Source: an uncultured Alphaproteobacteria bacterium (lineage in GTDB: Bacteria > Pseudomonadota > Alphaproteobacteria > Micavibrionales > Micavibrionaceae). From it: 64,000 nt of DNA. Shown in pieces: positions 17,850-27,001 of this stretch; the first letter of the stretch is position 1, and the number at the start of each line of letters is the position of its first letter. The position numbers and the translations under genes were made by a program. The stretch spans positions 1 to 64,000 of the forward strand of contig CAADGI010000017.1 in the NCBI GenBank assembly GCA_900696495.1, read 5' to 3'. The notes beneath the pieces are model-generated. The model was given only the letters and a program-made list of their open reading frames with translations, had not been told where the DNA came from and did no database searches.

Positions 17850-19400
17850 ATGAACGTCATATTCTCGACGCAGGGTTCAAATTTAAAATTTTTCCTAGAT
17901 ATATTGCAACTTATGCCGGATGCTTTTGAGCATGCCGGCTTTTATACTTCTCATGCGCGTTCATTTAAGGCTATCAGCAAACAATTTCCGTTCCTTCGTT
18001 TTGCCCCTGTTTTAAAAGAGTGGGAGATTGTAGATCTTGCGCGCAAGAATCCGGCGCCTGTTTCATATGGTGATTTCAACCGCGAAGCCGCTATCGCCGA
18101 CCGGCGTCTGACCTTCGGATGGAAATGCACCTATACCGACGACCCCGAGCCGCGGTTTGATGAAGTCTTCATTCAATCCATCCTCAGCACCGCGCAGAAA
18201 GAAATTGAATCTTTCTGGAATAAGCTCAAACCCGACCTTCTTGTCGGGTTCGTTCCCGTTACTTTCGGGGAATATTTGCTGTTCAAGCAGGCGGAGAAAA
18301 CGGGTGTCCCCACTCTCATTTTACGATCTGTACGGATTGAAAACTACCAGGCCCTGCATGACAGACTTCTGGGATTATCGGATCATTTCAGGGCGCTTTA
18401 CACGAATGGAAAATTCGATGATAAGACATTGGCAAAAGCCAGAGCCATACTGGAAACCATTCAGAAACAGGGCCTTGTTTATGAAGGCACCCTGAAAAGA
18501 AAAGAAAAATCCTTTAATTTTGAGAAAATCAAAAAAAATTCATTACGTTTCATAAAAGAGACCATTTATGCACTCAAGGTCGAGATTGAAAATTTGTTCA
18601 ATCCAGTGTTTCGTAACGATCATCACGATCCTTCCGGCGTGGTTATGTGGTTTTATGCATGGATCAGAACGCCGCTGCGCGGGTTAATCCAGAATAATAA
18701 GCTTAAAAAAAATTCCAGATATGCGGACAGGCTGGATAAAATATCTCCGCCATTCGCCTTTTTTCCGTTGCATTTTGAGCCGGAAGTGGCGTTGCAGGTT
18801 TATGCGCAAAACTACGTTAAAAAGCAACTCAGCCTTATACGTCAGATAGCGGCAAGCCTTCCGCCGGGCATGCGTTTGGTTGTGAAAGACCACCCGCGCG
18901 CGGCGGGTTATCGTCATTACTCCTTCTATGACGAGCTTTTGAATATTCCAAATGTCATTTTGGCGGATGCCGCCCTGCGCGCCGCGTCGATTATCCAGAA
19001 AGCTGATTTGATTGCCATCATTTCGGGCACAATCGGGCTGGAGGCCGCTCTTTGCGGAAAACCGGTTATCACTTTCGGCCACACGGAATATGCCGCCCTG
19101 CCCGATCACATGGTGCGTTTCTGCGCCAATCCGCTCGACCTGCCAGGCTTCATTCAAAATCATCTACAGAATTACCGTTACGATGAGAAGTCCTGCCTTG
19201 ATTATATTTCAGCTCTGATCAAAGGCTCTATGCGGATGGATTATTATTCTCTGATGCTGAAAAAGCCCGGACGTAATAATTTTGTCAATGATGATCACGA
19301 AAAGGCTCGCCTTTCGCAGCTTGGTGATTTCACTTCCTATTTTCGTGAGAGAATTAGCCAGGTAAAAGGCGCGCAGGGCAAATCAGCCAAAGCGAAATAA
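17850..19400 (+). CDS. Capsule-type polysaccharide transferase-like protein
   Basis: This 516-residue soluble protein has a C-terminal half that resembles capsule polysaccharide synthesis (KpsS/KpsC-like) enzymes: VVKDHPRAAGY near residue 350, then ADLIAIISGTIGLEAALCGKPVI (in two parts, about residues 387-410), a GT-B-type nucleotide-sugar site. The N-terminal half is less conserved. It probably acts in making or capping a surface polysaccharide. It ends at 19400, and the leftward operon of the next feature ends at 19401 with no base between them. Confidence 0.66.
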   Translation: MNVIFSTQGSNLKFFLDILQLMPDAFEHAGFYTSHARSFKAISKQFPFLRFAPVLKEWEIVDLARKNPAPVSYGDFNREAAIADRRLTFGWKCTYTDDPEPRFDEVFIQSILSTAQKEIESFWNKLKPDLLVGFVPVTFGEYLLFKQAEKTGVPTLILRSVRIENYQALHDRLLGLSDHFRALYTNGKFDDKTLAKARAILETIQKQGLVYEGTLKRKEKSFNFEKIKKNSLRFIKETIYALKVEIENLFNPVFRNDHHDPSGVVMWFYAWIRTPLRGLIQNNKLKKNSRYADRLDKISPPFAFFPLHFEPEVALQVYAQNYVKKQLSLIRQIAASLPPGMRLVVKDHPRAAGYRHYSFYDELLNIPNVILADAALRAASIIQKADLIAIISGTIGLEAALCGKPVITFGHTEYAALPDHMVRFCANPLDLPGFIQNHLQNYRYDEKSCLDYISALIKGSMRMDYYSLMLKKPGRNNFVNDDHEKARLSQLGDFTSYFRERISQVKGAQGKSAKAK

Positions 19401-20360
19401 TCAGTCTTTTCGCTGCATCAATTCGCTGCGAATGCGCCAGAGGTCGCGTTGAATAAGCTGGTTCTGGTAGCTTAGCATTCCAATCGCAAAGGCCACAAAG
19501 CCAATCAGAAACAGCATCATGCCCGTAATCAAAACAAGCGCTGAAGGCTGACCGGTCAGAAGGTTAACAATCGCCCAGATTCCGAAAGGAATGGAAATGC
19601 CGATCATCCCGAGGCTGAGCGGCAAAATATAACGGAATGGCGCGGCAGCGGCGGCGAAAACCATATGCGTGCGGATCAACTTCTGGATTTTGCTTGAACT
19701 TTTGCGCTGTGCAGCGCCAGGGCGTGAAAGTTTTTCGTCTTTCCATTCAAGAATGCAGGGAATTTCATAGATTTTAAAATTAAAAGCTTGCGCCTTCTGG
19801 GCGACCTCAAGATGGAATTCCTTTTCATCCTCGTCTATTGGAAGGCTGAGAAACGCCTCGCGTTTGTACGCGCGTGTCATACCTGTATACATCGTCATTT
19901 CGCGGCCCTGGCCGATACGGATGATCATATTGCCCATGCGGGAAATAAGAACACGTTTCAAGGGCACATTCCGGTAACCGCCGCCGGGCAGATTGGGCGA
20001 GGCCACAATCATGTCGGCGTCAGGATGTTTTTCAAAAGCTTCCGTCAGACGATGAACGATATCCTCCCCCCAGGAAAGATCGATTTCAGTTGTCACGACG
20101 ATATCGCCATCAGCCAGGCCGATGCCGTGCCGTAAAGCATAACCTCGCCCGCGGTTTTGTTCATAGCCGGCGATTTTTATGCGGGGATTTTTTCCTGCAG
20201 CGCGGCGCACGAAATCCGCGCTTTGATCGCGTGATCCGTCATTGACCACGATCAATTCCCAATCATGCTGCAAGCTCGCAAGGCGCGCGGCCATGTTTTG
20301 AATCGCGGCTTCGATAATCGCTTCCTCATTATAAAACGGACATATGATTGAAATTTTCAT
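19401..20360 (-). CDS. Glycosyltransferase family 2 with C-terminal membrane helices (GtrB/ArnC-like)
   Basis: This 319-residue enzyme starts with the GT2 fold: ICPFYNEE, then VVNDGSRDQS with the DXD-type acidic residues, and RGRGYALRHG. Two hydrophobic segments of about 20 residues stand near the C-terminus, as in enzymes that make undecaprenyl-phosphate sugars (GtrB, ArnC, DPM1 type). The ATG at 20360 overlaps the stop of the upstream gene (TCATGA) and is preceded by GGAAAG; 20372 is a less likely start. It is the last gene of the ten-gene leftward operon. The lipid-carrier role is inference from topology. Confidence 0.82.
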   Translation of the reverse strand: MKISIICPFYNEEAIIEAAIQNMAARLASLQHDWELIVVNDGSRDQSADFVRRAAGKNPRIKIAGYEQNRGRGYALRHGIGLADGDIVVTTEIDLSWGEDIVHRLTEAFEKHPDADMIVASPNLPGGGYRNVPLKRVLISRMGNMIIRIGQGREMTMYTGMTRAYKREAFLSLPIDEDEKEFHLEVAQKAQAFNFKIYEIPCILEWKDEKLSRPGAAQRKSSSKIQKLIRTHMVFAAAAAPFRYILPLSLGMIGISIPFGIWAIVNLLTGQPSALVLITGMMLFLIGFVAFAIGMLSYQNQLIQRDLWRIRSELMQRKD

Positions 20361-21958
20361 GAAGCTTTCCATGTAAATTTGCGGCTATCGCCTTCGGGCG
20401 GCGCAAGCGCCGGAGGCTCAAGTTCGTCGGGCTGATAATAACGCGCCGATCCCATATGAATAGTTGAAAATTTTGAATCCAGATGAAAAACTGGTTTTTT
20501 CATGCTACTTCCGTGATTTAGCCTGTCTTCTATCGTTACGGATGACGCGGAAAAACTGACCTTGCGCTCAAGCGTGATATCGACAGCCTTGCGTTTTTTC
20601 ACGAGCGTTTTGACAAGAAGATTTTTAATGAACAATGCAAGATTTTTCTGCCGGCCGATTGTGATCATAAAACCACGGAAACCAAGAAACAAAAACGGCG
20701 ACATGATTTTCTGATTCATACGGACAAAATCAGCTTTCACGGAGATGTTATCGACTCCGTATTCAACCGGATTTTCGAGTGAAAAACTCTGGCTGCTGAC
20801 GACGCGGTTATCGATACGGCTCCAATATCCGCAATCGCTGAAGACGAGGCGTTTCGATTTTATATCGTAAATTTTCAGGACGCCGCCCTTAGAGGGCGCA
20901 AAAATGGCCTGATAATCATTCGTAACATGCGCAACCAAACCTGCCTTTGGAAAAATATGATGCCCCGGCGAATTGAACGGCAGAGGCATGGCTTTCAGTT
21001 CACTGGCGGCATCATACGCGAAAAGATAATTGTTCAACAACGGACAAAAATTATAGGCATCCATCATGGCAAGGCCAGCAGCACTCTGTCCGGCAACGGA
21101 ACTCCTCATAAACACAGCTATGGCTGCGGCCTCCGGGCAATGCAGCGATAAAATCTCAAAACCGGCCGGAAAATAAAAACTCGTGTTACGGCTTCCATAT
21201 TCACCGCCCAGCGTTCCGTTAGGGTGAATGAAATGGGATATGAATTTTATAGATTTTTTGAGGCTTTCAAGCAGACGGGCGTCCTGTGTAAGTTGCCAGT
21301 AACGCGCGAGATAAAATGTTCCATGTGTCTGGTAGCCGAAATCCACGCCGCCATATTCCTCATACCAACCTTCACTCGACTGACATGATAAAATGCGGCT
21401 AATGAAATATTTTGCGCGCTCGGAAAAACGTCTTTCACCCGCGATACGCGCAATGATTTCAAGCGCGGCGGCGGCGGCGGCCAAGTGATTTGAAAGAACG
21501 CCGTGATGCTCGTCATTTTTGCAAAGCCAGTCGCCCGCCTTCAAAAAAGTTTTATGGATGGAGTTGCATTCTTCAGCAGACAAGGAATCGCTCAACTTGA
21601 AAAATGCTTCACCCAGATAGAAACTGGTAAATGCCGTAGCAGCAAGACTGCGCTCATATGGATAGGCTTCGTCAAAAGAACCATCAGCATGTTGCAGCGA
21701 TTGCCAATATTTGAAACCTGCGATTATCCATTCACGTATACGTTCATTATCGTTATAGATGTTTCCGGGAAACGGGGTCGTATAAAACCAAGTCAGTGCG
21801 CAGAGGGCCTCCTGAAATCGTGAACCCGCAAAATCCGTGAATTTCCAGCTCCAGTATGTACGGTCGAATGCGCCATAGGTTTTTGACGGCGCCTCGCGAT
21901 CCATACGCGACAGGAGACGCGGCATTTGTGCATAGGCATGACTCAGGTAAACATTCAT
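20357..21958 (-). CDS. Hypothetical alpha/alpha-toroid-like protein of glycan operon
   Basis: This 533-residue protein shows repeating helical pairs in its first ~300 residues (YWQSLQHADGSFDEAYPYER, EGWYEEYGG, PNGTLGGEYG). That pattern recalls the alpha/alpha barrel of glucuronyl-epimerase, heparinase or terpene-cyclase-like enzymes. The last ~200 residues look beta-rich, as in heparinase-type C-terminal domains. No signal peptide is evident. It could be a C5-epimerase-like or lyase-like enzyme acting on the glycan. Its ATG at 21958 overlaps the previous stop (ATGA). I do not recognise a named family. Confidence 0.6.
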   Translation of the reverse strand: MNVYLSHAYAQMPRLLSRMDREAPSKTYGAFDRTYWSWKFTDFAGSRFQEALCALTWFYTTPFPGNIYNDNERIREWIIAGFKYWQSLQHADGSFDEAYPYERSLAATAFTSFYLGEAFFKLSDSLSAEECNSIHKTFLKAGDWLCKNDEHHGVLSNHLAAAAAALEIIARIAGERRFSERAKYFISRILSCQSSEGWYEEYGGVDFGYQTHGTFYLARYWQLTQDARLLESLKKSIKFISHFIHPNGTLGGEYGSRNTSFYFPAGFEILSLHCPEAAAIAVFMRSSVAGQSAAGLAMMDAYNFCPLLNNYLFAYDAASELKAMPLPFNSPGHHIFPKAGLVAHVTNDYQAIFAPSKGGVLKIYDIKSKRLVFSDCGYWSRIDNRVVSSQSFSLENPVEYGVDNISVKADFVRMNQKIMSPFLFLGFRGFMITIGRQKNLALFIKNLLVKTLVKKRKAVDITLERKVSFSASSVTIEDRLNHGSSMKKPVFHLDSKFSTIHMGSARYYQPDELEPPALAPPEGDSRKFTWKAS

Positions 21959-22299
21959 GACAGCAGCCATACACCGCCGATGATCAACGCATAGGCGATT
22001 GCTTTATTGACCGTTATGGCTTCGGAAAAAACCAGAATGGAAAAAATAGAAACGGTAACCAGATACGTGCCTAGGAGAGAAGGAACGGCTGACGAAACTT
22101 CATACCGATTAAGGATTACAAGAAAAACCAGGAATGCCAAGCCGTAGAGAAAAGTTCCGACCCACAAATCGGGCTGGAGCATGAAGCGTCCAATGTGCGT
22201 TAATGTTATATCCGAGAGTTCGGGGAATGTTATCCGGCGAAGAAAATATATACCGGCACAGGCAAACAGAGAGCCTGCTAAAAATAATAGGAATTTCAT
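21955..22299 (-). CDS. 4-TM DMT/SMR-like membrane protein (candidate lipid-sugar flippase)
   Basis: This 114-residue protein is almost all membrane helix: four segments at about residues 3-21, 46-65, 71-93 and 97-114. This is the topology of EmrE-like small multidrug transporters and of ArnE/ArnF or GtrA-type carriers that move undecaprenyl-phosphate sugars. It overlaps both neighbours by 4 bases (ATGA). With the GT2 at 19401 and the polytopic protein at 28881 it suggests a lipid-sugar flipping step; that role is inference from context. Confidence 0.68.
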   Translation of the reverse strand: MKFLLFLAGSLFACAGIYFLRRITFPELSDITLTHIGRFMLQPDLWVGTFLYGLAFLVFLVILNRYEVSSAVPSLLGTYLVTVSIFSILVFSEAITVNKAIAYALIIGGVWLLS

Positions 22300-23192
22300 T
22301 GCCCTGCCTCGAGTACGTAATCCAATATCGCCGTGCGTTTTGGCACGAGCGCCTTTTCCATGATATTGATCGCCATGCCGCCCATCGCGAGAAAACCGTA
22401 AATGGGCAAGCGGCCGCGACGCTTTGATTTGGTTGCTGTTTTGAGGATATTTTCAAGGCTCATGGACCAGCCGGTAGGCATGGCGCTGCCCTGCACAGAT
22501 GAGACGCGTAAGCTCCAGCGTGCAGCGCCTGCCTTCATGCCTTCCGGAGTGAATAAAACCGTGTGATAAGGATAGTGCAGCGCGCCCCAGAATTTTTTGA
22601 ATATCTTACGTGTCAGCGTGTCGGGGTTTGGCGTCTGAACAAGAATTTTTCCGCCCGGGGCCAGGAGATTTGCCAAGGAGCGCATTGTATCGTCGACACT
22701 GGAGAGATGCTCAATAACGTGATTCATACGGATGATGTCAAAGCTTTTATCCTGTATGGCAGGCAGATCGGTTGCCAAAACATAGCCTGCGTTTGAATAG
22801 ACGCCGTCGCCGCGCATGTGAGGTTCGTATCCCACCAGGTCTTTGAGTCCTTCTTCATGCAGGGATTGCAAAAAACGGCCATCGCCACACCCAAAATCAA
22901 GAACGGATATATTTTGACCGAAGGTTTTGACAAAATTGCGGGCGACGGCACGGTTCTGCATGTCGACAAATCTGGATAAAAGCGCGATATCCTTGCGTGT
23001 ATAGTTTTGATAATCCTCGGGATAGAGCGTTCCCAGCTCCTCTGCACTCGGCCATGGATGTTGAAACAACGAGGCACAGCGATTGCATTTCATGAATGAG
23101 GAATCGACCTTACGTTCCGAAAAATATTCCACGTCCTTTGGATTTTTGACTTCCAGACTGGAAGAATTGCTATGGCATGCAGGACAAATCAT
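22296..23192 (-). CDS. SAM-dependent methyltransferase with N-terminal zinc-ribbon
   Basis: This 298-residue protein opens with a putative zinc ribbon: CPACHS, and CNRCASL about 30 residues later. A class I methyltransferase core follows, with SAM motif I VLDFGCGDGRFLQSL near residue 96-110 and the later MNHVIEHL segment. The arrangement is common among sugar- and polysaccharide-modifying methyltransferases. It overlaps the upstream desaturase and downstream membrane gene by 4 bases each, within the leftward glycan operon. Confidence 0.8.
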   Translation of the reverse strand: MICPACHSNSSSLEVKNPKDVEYFSERKVDSSFMKCNRCASLFQHPWPSAEELGTLYPEDYQNYTRKDIALLSRFVDMQNRAVARNFVKTFGQNISVLDFGCGDGRFLQSLHEEGLKDLVGYEPHMRGDGVYSNAGYVLATDLPAIQDKSFDIIRMNHVIEHLSSVDDTMRSLANLLAPGGKILVQTPNPDTLTRKIFKKFWGALHYPYHTVLFTPEGMKAGAARWSLRVSSVQGSAMPTGWSMSLENILKTATKSKRRGRLPIYGFLAMGGMAINIMEKALVPKRTAILDYVLEAGQ

Positions 23193-24145
23193 AGGGCCCT
23201 GATTCCTTTGGCCAAAGCCTTGAAAATTACGAAATGAGACCTGGCATAGCGATTATGATTGCCGGGAACAGGTTTATTAATGTGATGCAACGCCCGGTAA
23301 GGCAAATTAGGCCATTCATGATGTTCATAATGATATTGCATCAGGCGGGACATGAAGACCATTCTCTCGGGCAGGCTGGCATCGAGAGTTCTCGTCGTGC
23401 CGCTTCCCCTCAGCACCGCATGGCCTTCCGGATTAATTTCAAGATGCTGCGCATAAAGTCGCAAACGGCTAAGAACCGGGTAAACCGTTACGAGAGCCAC
23501 GTAATACAGAAACCATGCATAAAAATGGCCCGTGAAAAAGGCGACAGTTACCAAAATCAATTGCACGGACAAGACAGGCGTATAAGTGCGTAACGTCGAT
23601 GCAATCCAGGACTGACCGGGCGCTTTCGGCTCGCCGGTTTCTTTCAAACGAGTTACGATAACACTCGTATAGGCTTTCATCGCGGTCAGGCCGCACAGAT
23701 CAGATAAAAATCCCAGGAAGACCGAGCCATACGGATGGATCGCGGCGTATTCGGTATCTATATCGCCGTTATCAAAAAAATTTTCGGCTGCGTGGTGAGA
23801 GAAATGCGCCTTGCGCATAGAGCCCAGCGGCAGGCCGAAAAACGCGGCCAAAAGCCATGTGGAAACAAATTCATTAACGCTCCTCGAAGGGTGAATGTTG
23901 TAATGAACACCTTCATGCAGCCATTCAGACAACTGGCGCTGCTGTATGGCGCACATCACAAGCGTCAGGGGAATAAAGAGCCAAAAAGACAGCAAATTAA
24001 CGCCCAAAATCATCCAGAGAATTACGGCTGCGTGGAGAAGGATAATGTCAGCGATATTCCGGCGGCCATGGGCAACGCTCAGGAAATCATTTCTTCGGAC
24101 ACCGGAAGATTGTTTTTTTTCAATATCCATGATGACCTCTGTCAT
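23189..24145 (-). CDS. Membrane fatty acid desaturase family protein
   Basis: This 318-residue membrane protein has the di-iron histidine boxes of the membrane desaturase/hydroxylase superfamily: HEGVHYNIH near residue 76, HFSHH near 113 and HYEHHEWP near 275, with hydrophobic helices around them. It would introduce a double bond or hydroxyl group into an acyl or carotenoid-like chain. Its place inside a glycan operon suggests it modifies the lipid part of a glycolipid, which is inference. Its start overlaps the upstream stop (ATGA); a start at 24130 is also possible. Confidence 0.85.
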   Translation of the reverse strand: MTEVIMDIEKKQSSGVRRNDFLSVAHGRRNIADIILLHAAVILWMILGVNLLSFWLFIPLTLVMCAIQQRQLSEWLHEGVHYNIHPSRSVNEFVSTWLLAAFFGLPLGSMRKAHFSHHAAENFFDNGDIDTEYAAIHPYGSVFLGFLSDLCGLTAMKAYTSVIVTRLKETGEPKAPGQSWIASTLRTYTPVLSVQLILVTVAFFTGHFYAWFLYYVALVTVYPVLSRLRLYAQHLEINPEGHAVLRGSGTTRTLDASLPERMVFMSRLMQYHYEHHEWPNLPYRALHHINKPVPGNHNRYARSHFVIFKALAKGIRAL

Positions 24146-26301
24146 ATGCCTACCTGAACTTCACCGCCCTCACGCAGAGATTTCTGGATGGCAAAAGTTG
24201 CCTTGGTCGTCAGCACCTGGCTTTCGAAGCTGATTGCAGGCTTGCCTTTTTTTATGCTCTCAATGAATGCCGCCATTTCCTGTGCGTGGCCTTTTTCCGC
24301 CTGCAGCCAGCAGCGTTGCCTGATTTTTTTGCCGTGGCCCTGAATGAGCAACCGGCGCCAGTTGTCGATGACGCCGGTTTTACCGCCGCCGTAAACTTCC
24401 ACCCTTTCCTTGGGGAAGGCAGGGTCGCCGGAAGCGATATAACTGATTGCTCCAACCGAACCGTCTGAGAAGGCGATACTTACTACAATATTATCGGGAT
24501 CGGACGGGGAATTGCCGCCGGTTATCGCTTTCACTGAAAGATTAACAGGATCAGCGCCGCAAATGAACTGCATGATGTCGATGAAATGGCATACTTCGCC
24601 GATGATCCGGCCACCGCCAGACTCCATGTCCTGATGCCAGTGCGAACCGGGAATGAAACCGGCATTGATACGGTATTGCATGACCAATCGATTGCCATTC
24701 ATTTCCTTACGCAGGCGAACGGCCAGCGTAGAGAAACGCCGATTAAAGCCGGTTAGCACTATGCATCCGCTTTCTTTCTGCGCCTTCACCACTTCATCGA
24801 GCTCGACTTGAGCAATGGCCAGCGGTTTTTCGACGAAACAATGTTTCCCGGCGCGCAGGGCTGCACTGACGATCGATGCATGCGTATCATGGCGCGTGGC
24901 AATGAGAACGGCGTCGATGGATGGGTCATTCAGAATTTCATTGTAATCGGATGTGCAGTCTACCGCGCCGTATTTGCGGGCGACGTTGACGCTGGTCAGG
25001 CCGCTGCCGGTGGCGAATGAACGGAAATTGACGCCTTTCACCGATTTAAGTGCCGGGAGCAATACGCCCTGCGCGAACTGACCCGCGCCGATAATGCCGA
25101 GCGCGATGTCGCCTTCTTTTTTACGAGCAGCCTTGGATGATTTAACCTCGACACTCGCAGCTCTCGGTTTATTCGGATCGTAATCGAGCAATATGCCGAT
25201 ATAAGGCTCTTTGGTTTCGCCGAGCAGAAGGTCATAGGCTTTTTGCGCCTCGGCCACTTCGAAACGATGAGTTAGCAAAGGCTTGAGCTGTACGCGGCCA
25301 CGCGCAACGAGATCGAGGAAAGCCTCCATATTCCGGTTTTCCGTCCAGCGGACATAGCCGAGCGGATAATCACGGCCTTTTTCTTCATAATTCGGATCGT
25401 AGCGGCCGGGACCGTAGGAGCGTGATTGGCGAAGATCGATTTCTTTCTCGTAATAAGCGCGACGCGGAACATCATGTCCGACATCGCCGACAGCGACAAC
25501 ACGGGCGCGGTCGCGCGCGAGTTCCGGCGCCAGCGTGATTGGTGCGTTGCTTTTTGTGCCCGCGGTGATCAGGATTGCATCGGCGCCGCGGCCATTGGTG
25601 AAAGCCATAACGGCGCCCTTTAATGCGACAGTATCGCCGCCTGCAACACCGTCATCGGCGCCCAGCGTTCTGGCGAGATCGACTTTGGATTGATCAAGAT
25701 CGATGCAGAACACGCGGCAGCCGGACGCGGCGCAGATCTGCGCCGTAATCTGGCCAACAAGGCCCATGCCAATGATGACGACGGTTTCACCGAGCGTCAG
25801 TTCAGCCTGACGGACACCGTGCAAGGCAATTGCGCCGACAGTTACGAATGCCGCTTCTTCGAAAGAGACATTGTCCGGAATGGGAACTAGAAGATTGCGC
25901 GGGATATAAACTGTTTCCGCATGATTGGCGTAACCAAGCCCTGCACAGGCAACGCGCTGACCCGGCGCGACATCGGCGACGCGGCTGCCGGTCTGCGTTA
26001 CGATGCCGGCGCAGGAATAGCCCAGCGGCAAGGGCGCACTGACCAGATTCATCACGATGCGGCCCGTGGCGAGCAATCCTTCCTGCCCCGCCTTGGCCAA
26101 AACTTTTTTGACAAGGTCAGGCCGCGCGCGCGCCTTTTGCAGCGGGTTCATTTTGGCGAGTTCAATAATCGCTTTTTCCGTGCCTGCGGAAACCAGCGAT
26201 GCGACATTCGAAACCAAAACGCCGTCGGGCTTCAGGGTTGGCGGAGGAACATCCTCGACCGCCATATCGCCTGTTTTGAAATTTTGCAGGACGGCTTTCA
26301 T
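24142..26301 (-). CDS. Bi-domain oxidoreductase: zinc-type dehydrogenase fused to Gfo/Idh/MocA
   Basis: This 719-residue protein joins two enzymes. Residues about 1-370 are a medium-chain dehydrogenase with the nucleotide motif VVIIGMGLVGQITAQ near 173-187. Residues about 395-719 are a Gfo/Idh/MocA oxidoreductase with GIIGAGQFAQGVLLPALKS near 399-417 and the EKPLA motif. Such bi-domain proteins are known from polysaccharide loci and are thought to act on nucleotide sugars. It sits 4 bases after the methyltransferase at 26306 in the leftward operon. Confidence 0.87.
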   Translation of the reverse strand: MKAVLQNFKTGDMAVEDVPPPTLKPDGVLVSNVASLVSAGTEKAIIELAKMNPLQKARARPDLVKKVLAKAGQEGLLATGRIVMNLVSAPLPLGYSCAGIVTQTGSRVADVAPGQRVACAGLGYANHAETVYIPRNLLVPIPDNVSFEEAAFVTVGAIALHGVRQAELTLGETVVIIGMGLVGQITAQICAASGCRVFCIDLDQSKVDLARTLGADDGVAGGDTVALKGAVMAFTNGRGADAILITAGTKSNAPITLAPELARDRARVVAVGDVGHDVPRRAYYEKEIDLRQSRSYGPGRYDPNYEEKGRDYPLGYVRWTENRNMEAFLDLVARGRVQLKPLLTHRFEVAEAQKAYDLLLGETKEPYIGILLDYDPNKPRAASVEVKSSKAARKKEGDIALGIIGAGQFAQGVLLPALKSVKGVNFRSFATGSGLTSVNVARKYGAVDCTSDYNEILNDPSIDAVLIATRHDTHASIVSAALRAGKHCFVEKPLAIAQVELDEVVKAQKESGCIVLTGFNRRFSTLAVRLRKEMNGNRLVMQYRINAGFIPGSHWHQDMESGGGRIIGEVCHFIDIMQFICGADPVNLSVKAITGGNSPSDPDNIVVSIAFSDGSVGAISYIASGDPAFPKERVEVYGGGKTGVIDNWRRLLIQGHGKKIRQRCWLQAEKGHAQEMAAFIESIKKGKPAISFESQVLTTKATFAIQKSLREGGEVQVGI

Positions 26302-26305
26302 GAGA

Positions 26306-27001
26306 TTATTTCACCCTGATGTTGCAGCTATAGACCAGATTCAAATCCACCATCGGGATGCGCAGCGGGAAATATGTTTCCTGCACGTCGGAGAAATAAT
26401 GCCGTATCAGGGAAATCAGGTTGTAAGACGGGTTCACATGTTCGCGGGCGATAATATAATTGAGGTCCAAACCTTCGCGCGCGAACGCCCGGCGCGTTGT
26501 CAGGTAACGGCCCAAGCGCCATGCAATACCGCCATCCAATGGAATTGAAATGCTGATAATTCCACCGGGCTTCAGCACGCGGCGCCATTCGCGCAGCACG
26601 CGGTGAGGCTGGGGCAGGTGCTCGAGATTATAAACCGAGATCAGACGGTCAAATGAATTGTCAGGATATTTAAGGGCGGTCGCGTCCTGGATTTCATAGC
26701 CAACATTCTTGCGGTTTGCATGACGAACGCGCGCCTTGTCGAGAAGGTCGGCAGAAATGTCCGTCATCATATATTCGTTGAATGTGTGCTTGACCTGCTC
26801 CAGATGGAAGCCGGTGCCCGCGCCGACTTCGAGCACACGGTCGAAATGAACATCAGACCCGAACGATTTTTCAAGCAACCAATGTCCCGCGTTGTTGACC
26901 TTGCTGACCAGCGGGTTGCCGGAATAATAAATCCGGTCATAAATGCACGGGGCCGCTTCCTGCCACGAAACCCACATCTTGTCTTCTTCGACGCCGATCA
27001 T
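26306..27001 (-). CDS. Class I SAM-dependent methyltransferase
   Basis: This 231-residue methyltransferase has the SAM motif VLEVGAGTGFHLEQV near residue 55-69, then MMTDISADLLDKA, and ISVYNLEHLPQPHRVLREW, all in the order expected of the methyltransferase-11/UbiE-like group. It overlaps the stop of asnB (ATGA) and is followed 4 bases later by the bi-domain oxidoreductase. Substrate unknown; context points to the glycan or its lipid anchor. Confidence 0.8.
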   Translation of the reverse strand: MIGVEEDKMWVSWQEAAPCIYDRIYYSGNPLVSKVNNAGHWLLEKSFGSDVHFDRVLEVGAGTGFHLEQVKHTFNEYMMTDISADLLDKARVRHANRKNVGYEIQDATALKYPDNSFDRLISVYNLEHLPQPHRVLREWRRVLKPGGIISISIPLDGGIAWRLGRYLTTRRAFAREGLDLNYIIAREHVNPSYNLISLIRHYFSDVQETYFPLRIPMVDLNLVYSCNIRVK

